NCBI RefSeq assembly: GCF_041020765.1
Contig: NZ_JBEUEJ010000009.1
Length of the DNA stretch: 64,000 nt
Origin: Kineococcus terrestris
GTDB lineage: Bacteria; Actinomycetota; Actinomycetes; Actinomycetales; Kineococcaceae
Direction: 5' to 3' (one strand)
Shown: positions 57,496 through 64,000 of the stretch, piece by piece
Position numbering within the stretch: position 1 is the first letter of the stretch
Layout of the letters: each line of letters begins with the position of its first letter
Program-made: the position numbers and the translations under genes
The notes under the pieces: generated by a model
The model's database searches: none
What the model saw: only the letters and a program-made list of their open reading frames with translations
What the model was told of the DNA's origin: nothing

Positions 57496-57560
57496 GCGCC
57501 CATCCCACCACCCCGGCCGCGGCGCCGCGGCCACCCGCGGGCGAGCGCGGGAGCGGACGT

Positions 57561-57587
57561 GTTTCCGGCGGGTTTCCGGCGGGTTCC
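57561..57587 (+). repeat. Short 11-base direct repeats upstream of uraD
   Basis: GTTTCCGGCGG occurs at 57561-57571 and again at 57572-57582, followed by a partial copy GTTCC (57583-57587). A further GGTTCC and two GGAAC motifs follow in the 222-base divergent region (57496-57718), which also contains a GC palindrome near 57520. This could be the operator region for the purine genes. Confidence 0.45.
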
Positions 57588-57718
57588 GCGGGCCGCACCG
57601 CTTGGTGGTTCCGACGACGCCGCGCGCCCGGGCCACCGGAACGTTGGAGGTCCGGCCGCTGCGCCGCGCCGCCCCGGCCCGGAACACTGGCCGTCCCCCA
57701 CCCGCAGGAGGACCCGTG

Positions 57719-58243
57719 GTGAGCACCACCGAGCGGGGCGCTCGCGGCCCCGCCGCCGTGAACGCCCTCCCCGACGACGAGTTCCGCGACCTGCTGCTGT
57801 CCTGCTGCCGCGCCCCCCGGTGGGCCGACGCCCTGGTGGCGCAGCGCCCGTTCGCCACCGCGACCGCGCTGCTGGACGCCGCCGACGCGGAGCTGGCCGC
57901 CACCGCCGAGGAGGACGTGGACGCCGCGCTGGCGGCCCACCCCCGCATCGGGGAACGGTCGGCGGAGGCGTCCTCGCGCCGCGAGCAGGCCGCGGCCCTG
58001 GCCGCCGACCCGGCCGTGCTCGAGGAGCTCGCCGCCGGCAACCGCGCCTACGAGGCCCGCTTCGGCCACGTGTACCTGGTGCGCGCGGCCGGCCGCGGGG
58101 CGGAGGAGCTGCTGGCGCTGCTGCGCTCCCGGCTGGGCAACGACCCGGCCACCGAGCGCGCCGTGCTGCGCCGCGAGCTCGCGCAGATCACCCGCCTGCG
58201 GCTGGAGCGGGTGCTGGCCGGCGCCCCCGGACCGATGTCGTGA
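57719..58243 (+). CDS. uraD: OHCU decarboxylase
   Basis: It converts 2-oxo-4-hydroxy-4-carboxy-5-ureidoimidazoline to S-allantoin, the last step of urate breakdown to allantoin. The 174 residues include HPRIGER, the family active-site motif, at about residues 76-82. The GTG at 57719 has AGGAGG 7 bases upstream; the adjacent GTG at 57716 is too close. It overlaps hiuH by 4 bases. Confidence 0.93.
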   Translation: MSTTERGARGPAAVNALPDDEFRDLLLSCCRAPRWADALVAQRPFATATALLDAADAELAATAEEDVDAALAAHPRIGERSAEASSRREQAAALAADPAVLEELAAGNRAYEARFGHVYLVRAAGRGAEELLALLRSRLGNDPATERAVLRRELAQITRLRLERVLAGAPGPMS

Positions 58244-58563
58244 CGACCCTGTCCACCCACGTCCTCGACGCCGTCACCGGCACCCCCGCGGCCGGTGTCG
58301 GCCTCGTCCTCACCGGCCCCGGCGGCGACGTCCTGGCGCGGGGCCGCACCGACGGCGACGGCCGCGCCGGCCTGGGCGCCGACCTCGGGGCCGGGCCGCA
58401 CCGGCTGGCGTTCGCCACGGGGGAGTGGTTCGCCGCCGCCGGGCGCGAGACGTTCCACCCGGAGGTCGTCGTCGCCTTCACCGTCACCGCGGACGGGCCC
58501 GCGCACCTGCACGTGCCCCTGCTGCTGTCGCCCTTCGCCTACTCCACCTACCGCGGGAGCTGA
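58240..58563 (+). CDS. hiuH: 5-hydroxyisourate hydrolase
   Basis: This 107-residue transthyretin-like enzyme hydrolyses 5-hydroxyisourate to OHCU. LSTHVLDAVTGTPAAG starts the protein and it ends with the diagnostic YRGS tetrapeptide. It is coupled to uraD (GTGA) and followed by uox after 2 bases. Confidence 0.95.
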   Translation: MTTLSTHVLDAVTGTPAAGVGLVLTGPGGDVLARGRTDGDGRAGLGADLGAGPHRLAFATGEWFAAAGRETFHPEVVVAFTVTADGPAHLHVPLLLSPFAYSTYRGS

Positions 58564-58565
58564 CC

Positions 58566-59465
58566 GTGCCGATCGTGCTGGCGGACCACCGCTACGGCAA
58601 GGCCGAGAACCGGGTCGTCCGCTTCCGGCGGGACACCGCGCGCCACGAGGTCGTCGACCTGAACGTCACGACGACGCTGCGCGGTGACTTCGCCGACGCG
58701 TACCTGCGCGGGGACCAGTCGAAGGTCCTGCCCACGGACTCGCAGAAGAACACGGCGTACGCCTACGCCGCCGCGGACGGCGCCAGCACCGTCGAGGGGT
58801 ACGCGCTGGCCCTCGCCCGCCACTTCGTCGACGACGTGGCCCCGGTCAGCGCCGCGCGCGTCGACGTCGAGGCCTACCCGTGGACGCGGGCGCGGGTCGG
58901 CGGCACCGAGCACGACCACACCTGGGTGCGCTCCGGCCCCGAGGTCCGCACGGCCGCCGCCGTCGTCAGCGACGAGGGCGGGGACCGGGTCGTCCACCTG
59001 CTGGCCGGCCTGAAGGACCTCACGCTGCTGAAGTCCACCGGCTCGGAGTTCCGGGGTTTCCTCGTCGACGGGTACACGACCCTGCCGGAGGCGGAGGACC
59101 GGGTGCTGGCGACGTCCCTGGACGTGACGTGGCGCTACGCCCCGGCGGCCGTGGCGGACGGGTTCGACGTCGACGCCGCGCACGCGCGGGTCCGCGAGGC
59201 GGTGGTCGAGCAGTTCGCGACGCTGCGCTCCCTGGCCCTGCAGCAGACGCTGTGGCACATGGGCCGCTGCGCCCTGGAACGCGTCCCCGAGGCGGTCGAG
59301 GTCCGGCTGTCGGCGCCGAACAAGCACCACTTCGCCTACGACGTGGCGCGCTTCGGCGTCCCGGACCGCGGCGAGGTGTTCCACGCCGACGACCGCCCCT
59401 ACGGGCTCATCCGGGCCGTCGTCGCGAACGACGAGTTCCCCGCGGCGCCGGAGGCGTGGGCGTGA
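58566..59465 (+). CDS. uox: Urate oxidase (uricase)
   Basis: Cofactor-free uricase oxidises urate to 5-hydroxyisourate. The 299 residues contain LADHRYGKAENRVVR, TDSQKNTAYAYA (active-site region) and SAPNKHHFAYDV near the C-terminus. Two T-fold domains are expected. The start is 2 bases after hiuH and the stop overlaps the next start. Confidence 0.95.
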   Translation: MPIVLADHRYGKAENRVVRFRRDTARHEVVDLNVTTTLRGDFADAYLRGDQSKVLPTDSQKNTAYAYAAADGASTVEGYALALARHFVDDVAPVSAARVDVEAYPWTRARVGGTEHDHTWVRSGPEVRTAAAVVSDEGGDRVVHLLAGLKDLTLLKSTGSEFRGFLVDGYTTLPEAEDRVLATSLDVTWRYAPAAVADGFDVDAAHARVREAVVEQFATLRSLALQQTLWHMGRCALERVPEAVEVRLSAPNKHHFAYDVARFGVPDRGEVFHADDRPYGLIRAVVANDEFPAAPEAWA

Positions 59466-59959
59466 GCGGCGTGGGCGTGAACGGCGTGGAGGGTGCGGAC
59501 GCGCGCTTCCTGGACCGGGCCGTGGAGCTGGCGACGCGCAACGTCGCCGAGGGCGGCGGCCCGTTCGGCGCCGTGCTCGTGCGCGACGGGCAGCTGCTGG
59601 CGACGGGCCAGAACCGGGTCACCCGCGACAACGACCCCACCGCCCACGCCGAGGTGCAGGCCATCCGGGACGCGTGCCGGCGCACCGGCACGTTCTCCCT
59701 GCACGGCAGCACCCTGTACTCCAGCTGCGAGCCGTGCCCGATGTGCCTGGCCTCCTCGCTGTGGGCGCGGGTGGACCGCGTCGTGTACGCCGCCGACCGC
59801 CACGACGCCGCCCGCGGGGGTTTCGACGACCGGACCTTCTACGAGCTGTTCTCCACCGACCGGGCCTCGTGGTCGACCGCCGTGCTCCAGCGGCGCACGG
59901 CCACCGCCACCGACCCCTTCGACGCGTGGCTGACCAGCACCGCGCGCGTCGACTACTGA
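59462..59959 (+). CDS. Nucleoside/guanine deaminase, CDA family
   Basis: This 165-residue zinc deaminase has HAEVQAIRDA (zinc His and catalytic Glu) and SSCEPCPMCLASS (zinc Cys pair). It resembles guanine deaminase GuaD of Bacillus and also tRNA-adenosine deaminases. In the purine operon, guanine deamination to xanthine is the likely role. Its start codon overlaps the uox stop. The 3' end overlaps the opposing pucR gene by 7 bases. Confidence 0.88.
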   Translation: MSGVGVNGVEGADARFLDRAVELATRNVAEGGGPFGAVLVRDGQLLATGQNRVTRDNDPTAHAEVQAIRDACRRTGTFSLHGSTLYSSCEPCPMCLASSLWARVDRVVYAADRHDAARGGFDDRTFYELFSTDRASWSTAVLQRRTATATDPFDAWLTSTARVDY

Positions 59960-61461
59960 GGGGCCCCGCCGTGCCCGTCCGGGAGAACGCCGGGACCGCC
60001 GGGGTCGTCGTGCCCGTCGAGGTCGTCGTGCAGCCGCAGGGCCACGTGCACGTCGGCGAGGTCGGCGACGTCGCGCAGGTCCCGGCCGAGCAGCTCCTCC
60101 AGGCGGCCCACCCGGTACCGGACGGTGTTCTGGTGCACGTGCAGGGCCTGCGCGGTGCGGGTGGGCGAGAGGCCGTGGCGCAGGTGCGCGCGCAGCGTGG
60201 TGAGCAGCTCGCCGTCGCCCAGGACCGGCCCCAGCACGCGGCGCGCGAACGCGGCGCGCTCGCGGGCCGGGACGGTGCGCAGCAGGTCCACGACCGTGCC
60301 GGTGGCGCTGTCCTGCACGACGGCGACGGGACCCGCGGTCCGCTCGTGCGCGGCGGCCAGCGCGCGACGGGCGCCGGCCACCGCGTCCTCGCCCCCCTCG
60401 CCGGCGCGGCTGACACCGACGAGCAGCCGACGGGCGCCGAGGGAGGGCGCCAGGCGCGCCAGGCGCCGGCGCAGCAGCGCGAGCAGGTCGGGGCGGCTCT
60501 GGACGACGGCGGTGGCACCGCTGGAGGTGACCTGCACCCGGTGCGGCACGTCGGCCAGGGCGTCGGCCAGCGCGCGCGCGGACCACGCCCCGCCGGCCAG
60601 GGCCACCACGACGTCGCCCCGCGGGGCCGGCGGTGCCGCGGCCGTGCGGCGGTGCACCGCGACCGCCCCGGCGAGCGCGTCCAGCAGCGCGCCCGCCGCG
60701 GCGGGGGCGCCGGCGTCGGTGAGCACCCACCAGCGCTCGGCGGGGTCCTCGGCGGCCACCGGCCGCACCTGCGCCGCACCGGCCACCAGGTGCACCAGCG
60801 CCGGGGCGGCGGCCGCGCGCGCCCCGGCGCGCACGGCGTCGTCGACCTCGTCCTCGCGCAGCGGCACCGGTCCGGGCACCACCTGCCGGCCGGTGGCCGA
60901 CAGCACGCGCACGGGGCCGCCCACGTGCGCGGCGACGTCCTCGGCCTGCTCGGCCACCGGGCGCCCCTCGGCCAGGCCGCGCAGCAGCCGCAGCAGGGCG
61001 CCGTCGTCGGCCGGCCCGGTGCCCGCACCCCCGCCCGCACCCCCGCCCGTCCCCGGCGCGACGGCGGCGGCCACGCGCGCGCTGACCTGGTGGAACGGCA
61101 GGTCGGCGGGCACCGCGAAGACGGGCAGCCGGTGGCGGCGGGCGGCCAGCACGACGTCCTCGGGCACCTCCCCGAGCAGGCCCTCGCCGACCGCGAGGGC
61201 GCTGGCCCCGGCGTCGGCGACCGCGGCGACGAAGCGCTCGCTGTCGCCCTCGTCGCGGCGCCACGCCAGGCCGGTGAGCACCAGGTGGGCCACGCCGACG
61301 TAGCGGCCGGGCTCGAGCAGGTCCACGGTGCTGGTGCCGGTGACGGGCCGCTGCAGCGCCGCCGCTTCCCCCGCGATCATCCGCAGCCCGGCGCCCGGGC
61401 CCGCGGACCCGTCGCCGTCCGGTCCCGGCAGCAGGTCGCGGACCCGCACACGCACCTCCAC
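59953..61461 (-). CDS. pucR: PucR-family transcriptional regulator
   Basis: This 502-residue regulator has an N-terminal PucR-type sensing domain (about residues 5-125), a Gly/Ala linker near 140 and a C-terminal HTH_30 domain, LSPTRTAQALHVHQNTVRYRVGRLEELLG. PucR controls purine degradation in Bacillus; the same role is inferred here. It starts only 23 bases from the divergent xanthine dehydrogenase gene and ends inside the deaminase gene. GTG at 61461 or 61455 is possible. Confidence 0.92.
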   Translation of the reverse strand: MEVRVRVRDLLPGPDGDGSAGPGAGLRMIAGEAAALQRPVTGTSTVDLLEPGRYVGVAHLVLTGLAWRRDEGDSERFVAAVADAGASALAVGEGLLGEVPEDVVLAARRHRLPVFAVPADLPFHQVSARVAAAVAPGTGGGAGGGAGTGPADDGALLRLLRGLAEGRPVAEQAEDVAAHVGGPVRVLSATGRQVVPGPVPLREDEVDDAVRAGARAAAAPALVHLVAGAAQVRPVAAEDPAERWWVLTDAGAPAAAGALLDALAGAVAVHRRTAAAPPAPRGDVVVALAGGAWSARALADALADVPHRVQVTSSGATAVVQSRPDLLALLRRRLARLAPSLGARRLLVGVSRAGEGGEDAVAGARRALAAAHERTAGPVAVVQDSATGTVVDLLRTVPARERAAFARRVLGPVLGDGELLTTLRAHLRHGLSPTRTAQALHVHQNTVRYRVGRLEELLGRDLRDVADLADVHVALRLHDDLDGHDDPGGPGVLPDGHGGAPQ

Positions 61462-61484
61462 CGTCTCGAGGGGGGCTCGCGCCC
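61462..61484. promoter_or_regulatory. Very short divergent control region of pucR and xdh
   Basis: Only 23 bases separate the two start codons. No -10 box is visible in this gap, so the promoters must overlap coding sequence or one start is misplaced. Confidence 0.4.
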
Positions 61485-62327
61485 GTGGACCTGAACGCGG
61501 TCGAGGACATCATCCCCGTGCGGGACCGCGCCGCGCTGGCCCGGGCGCACACCGGCGCGGCCGGCACCGCCGTCCTGGCCGGGGGCACCTGGCTGTTCTC
61601 CTGCGAGCAGCCGCACCTGCGCGTTCTGGTGGACCTGACCGCCATGGGCTGGGAGCCGTGGACGGTCTCGGCGCGGGGCCTGCGCCTGGCCGCGACCTGC
61701 CCGGTGGCCGAGCTGGCCGCCGTCCCGGCCCGCCCGGGCTGGGCGGCGCACCCGCTGCTGCGCTGGTGCGTGCGGGCGCTGCTGGCCTCCTCCGCGGTGC
61801 GGTCGGTGGCCACCGTCGGCGGCAACCTGTGCACGGCGCTGCCGGCGGGCGCGGTCACCTCCCTCGCGGTCGCCCTCGACGGCGCGGTGGAGCTGTGGGG
61901 CCCGGACGGCTCCACCCGGCACCTGCCGGTCGAGGAGCTCGTGGTGGGTGACGGGCGGACCGCGCTGCGGCCGGGGGAGGTGGTCCGGGCGCTCGACCTG
62001 CCCGAGCGGGCGCTGCGCGGGCGCACCGCCTCCCGCCGCACCTGCCTGCAGCGGCTGGGCCGCTCGGCGTCGCTGGTGACCGCCCGCGCCGACGAGGACG
62101 GCGCGTTCACGCTCGCGGTGACGGCGGCGACGTCGCGCCCGGTGGTGCTGCGCTGGCCGGCCGCCCCGCCGGCCGGGCGGGCGGTGCGCGACGTGCGCGC
62201 GGCCGTGCAGGAGGGGCCGGGGTGGTTCTCCGACGTGCACGGCGACCCGGACTGGCGGTGCGCGGTGACGCTGCGCAGCGTCGCCGAGGTCGTCGAGGAG
62301 CTGGACCGGCCGGGAGGTGCCTCGTGA
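61485..62327 (+). CDS. xdhB: Xanthine dehydrogenase FAD-binding subunit
   Basis: This 280-residue FAD subunit has AGGTWLFSCEQP (flavin phosphate loop) and SVATVGGNLCTALPAG (second FAD motif). The C-terminal CO-dehydrogenase-flavoprotein domain is shortened. It passes electrons from the Fe-S centres to NAD+. It overlaps the next gene by 4 bases. Confidence 0.9.
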   Translation: MDLNAVEDIIPVRDRAALARAHTGAAGTAVLAGGTWLFSCEQPHLRVLVDLTAMGWEPWTVSARGLRLAATCPVAELAAVPARPGWAAHPLLRWCVRALLASSAVRSVATVGGNLCTALPAGAVTSLAVALDGAVELWGPDGSTRHLPVEELVVGDGRTALRPGEVVRALDLPERALRGRTASRRTCLQRLGRSASLVTARADEDGAFTLAVTAATSRPVVLRWPAAPPAGRAVRDVRAAVQEGPGWFSDVHGDPDWRCAVTLRSVAEVVEELDRPGGAS

Positions 62328-64000
62328 AGCTCACCGTGGACGGGACGGCCACCGAGGTGGAACCGCGGCCGGGCCAGTGCCTGCGCACCCTGCTGCGCGA
62401 GGGCTCGTGCACGGCGGTGAAGAAGGGCTGCGACAGCGGCGACTGCGGCGCCTGCACGGTGCTGGTGGACGGCGCGCCGGTGCGCTCGTGCCTGTACCCG
62501 GCGCTGCGCGCCGCGGACCGCGAGGTCACCACCGCAGCGGGCCTGGCCCCCGCGGGGTGCCTGCACCCGGTGCAGCAGCGGTTCGTGGACGCGGCGGGGT
62601 TCCAGTGCGGTTTCTGCACGCCGGGGATGGTCGTCACCGCGGCCGCGCTGGACGAGCGGCAGCGCGCCGACCTCGACGAGCACCTCAAGGGGAACCTGTG
62701 CCGCTGCACCGGGTACCGGTCCGTGCGCGAGGCGGTCGCGGGCGACCGGGACCCCTCGACGCCCCCGCCGGCCCGCAGCGGCGCGGTGGGCGAGGCGGTG
62801 AGCGCTCCGGCCGCGCACCGCGTCGTCACCGGCACCGAGCCGTTCACCCTCGACCTCGCCGACGGCGACGTCCCGCCCGGGCTGCTGCACGTGGCGGTGC
62901 TGCGCAGCCCGCACGCGCACGCCCGCGTCCGCTCGATCGACGTGCGCGCGGCCGCCGCGCTGGAGGGGGTGCACCTGGTCCTGACCCACCACGACGTCCC
63001 GCAGGTGCTGTTCTCCACCGGCCGCCACCAGGACCGCCTCGACGACCCCGACGACACCCTCGTGCTCGACCCCGTCCTGCGCCACCACGGCCAGCGGGTC
63101 GCGGTGGCCGTGGCGGAGTCCGTGGCGCTCGCGGAGGAGGCGCTGCGGGCGGTCGTCGTGGACTACGAGGTGCTGCCCGCCGTCCTGGACCCGCACCGGG
63201 CGGGCGAGCCCGGTGCGCCGCTGCTGCACGCCGACAAGGACGCCGACGCCAGCCGCATCGCCGACCCCGGCGCGAACCTCGTCGCCCAGCTGCACAGCGA
63301 GGTCGGCGACGTGGCGTCCGCGTTCGCGGCCGCGCACACCGTCGTCGAGGGCACCTGGCGCACTCAGCGCGTCGCGCACCTGGCGCTGGAGACGCACGGC
63401 GCCGTCGGGTGGCTGGACGAGCGGGGGCGCCTGGTGGTGCGCAGCAGCACGCAGGTGCCGTTCCTCGTGCGCGACGAGCTGGCCCGCGTCCTGGACCTGC
63501 CGCGCGAGCGGGTGCGGGTGCTCGCCGCCCGCGTGGGCGGCGGTTTCGGCGGCAAGCAGGAGATGCTCGTCGAGGACCTCGTCGCCCTGGCGGTGCTGCG
63601 CACCGGCCGGCCCGTGCAGTACGAGACCACCCGCCGCGAGGCGCTCACGGCCCTGCCGACGCGCCACCCGATGAGCGTGCGGGTGCGCCTGGGCGCGGAC
63701 GCCGACGGGACGCTGACGGCGCTCGCGGTGGACCTGCTCTCCGACGCCGGCGCCTACGGCAACCACTCCCCGGGGGTGATGTTCCACTCCGTGCACGAGT
63801 CGGTGGCCACGTACCGGTGCGCGAACAAGCGCGTGAACGCCCGGGCCGTCTACACGAACTCCGTACCCTCGGGGGCGTTCCGCGGGTACGGCCTGGGGCA
63901 GGTCGTCTTCGCCCTGGAGTCGGCGCTGGACGACCTGGCGCGCGAGCTCGGCCTCGACCCGTTCGCGGTGCGGCGCAGGAACGTCGTCGTCCCCGGCGAC
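62324..64000 (+). CDS. Xanthine dehydrogenase, fused 2Fe-2S and molybdopterin subunit (truncated by window end)
   Basis: The frame is open for 559 codons to the window end. The first domain has the plant-ferredoxin cysteines 36, 41, 44 and 56; the second 2Fe-2S site has 95/98 and 126/128 (CGFCTPGM, CRCTGY). A Pro-rich linker near residues 145-165 leads directly into the molybdopterin domain (RVVTGTEPFTLDL, GGGFGGKQE, FRGYG). In many xanthine dehydrogenases these parts are separate proteins (XdhC/XdhA). The substrate is inferred as xanthine from the uox-uraD context; other hydroxylases share this fold. Confidence 0.9.
   Translation, partial: MKLTVDGTATEVEPRPGQCLRTLLREGSCTAVKKGCDSGDCGACTVLVDGAPVRSCLYPALRAADREVTTAAGLAPAGCLHPVQQRFVDAAGFQCGFCTPGMVVTAAALDERQRADLDEHLKGNLCRCTGYRSVREAVAGDRDPSTPPPARSGAVGEAVSAPAAHRVVTGTEPFTLDLADGDVPPGLLHVAVLRSPHAHARVRSIDVRAAAALEGVHLVLTHHDVPQVLFSTGRHQDRLDDPDDTLVLDPVLRHHGQRVAVAVAESVALAEEALRAVVVDYEVLPAVLDPHRAGEPGAPLLHADKDADASRIADPGANLVAQLHSEVGDVASAFAAAHTVVEGTWRTQRVAHLALETHGAVGWLDERGRLVVRSSTQVPFLVRDELARVLDLPRERVRVLAARVGGGFGGKQEMLVEDLVALAVLRTGRPVQYETTRREALTALPTRHPMSVRVRLGADADGTLTALAVDLLSDAGAYGNHSPGVMFHSVHESVATYRCANKRVNARAVYTNSVPSGAFRGYGLGQVVFALESALDDLARELGLDPFAVRRRNVVVPGD

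Overview
The window is about three-quarters GC, starts most genes with GTG and packs them tightly, often with 1-8 base overlaps. It reads as the chromosome of a high-GC actinobacterium. The gene order argS-lysA-hom-thrC-thrB-rho-rpmE-prfA-prmC-sua5-wecA-atp operon-DUF2550, followed by nucS, a CnoX-like thioredoxin, and glgB/glgE opposed to glgP, matches Mycobacterium tuberculosis Rv1292-Rv1328. A Kineococcus or other Kineosporiaceae-type relative is my guess from overall style only. I see no phage, transposase, integrase or CRISPR array.

Layout. 1-6.8 kb: tail of an Arg-rich protein, helicase HrpB, a flavoprotein, a methyltransferase, a SprT-like protein and a phytoene-desaturase-like enzyme. 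6.8-13.7 kb: tRNA-Arg(CCG) divergent from argS, then the lysine/threonine genes lysA, hom, thrC and thrB. 13.8-22.9 kb: rho, rpmE, prfA, a two-gene ArsR regulator plus membrane serine hydrolase cassette inserted between prfA and prmC, then sua5 and wecA. 22.9-31.5 kb: two small membrane proteins, all eight F1Fo ATP synthase genes (atpB-E-F-H-A-G-D-C) and a DUF2550 protein. 31.5-41.9 kb: mixed genes including a STAS protein, mismatch endonuclease NucS, threonine aldolase, an alpha/beta hydrolase, a DivIVA/FilP-like coiled coil, a thiamine-binding protein, a membrane protein/lipoprotein pair, a CnoX-like protein and a second serine hydrolase. 41.9-46.5 kb: a LacI regulator divergent from an OpuC/ProU-type osmolyte ABC transporter. 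46.5-56.8 kb: glgE-treS-mak-glgB on the minus strand (the trehalose-to-glycogen GlgE pathway), divergent from glgP. 56.9-64 kb: purine catabolism, with a MobA/MocA-like molybdenum-cofactor nucleotidyltransferase, uraD, hiuH, uox, a nucleoside deaminase, pucR and xanthine dehydrogenase genes running off the end.

How they work together. The purine block can take xanthine (and guanine, if the deaminase acts on it) through urate and 5-hydroxyisourate to allantoin. Allantoinase is not in the window. The Glg block can build branched alpha-glucan from trehalose via maltose-1-phosphate and break it down again. The OpuC transporter and trehalose metabolism both fit osmotic adaptation.

No unmistakably new system is evident. 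The most interesting signals are small: a recurring TANNNT box 6-8 bases before GTG starts (leaderless transcription), an autoregulated ArsR cassette inside a conserved housekeeping block, an ATP synthase epsilon subunit lacking its C-terminal helical hairpin, several perfect palindromes and short tandem repeats in control regions, and a C-rich rho leader.
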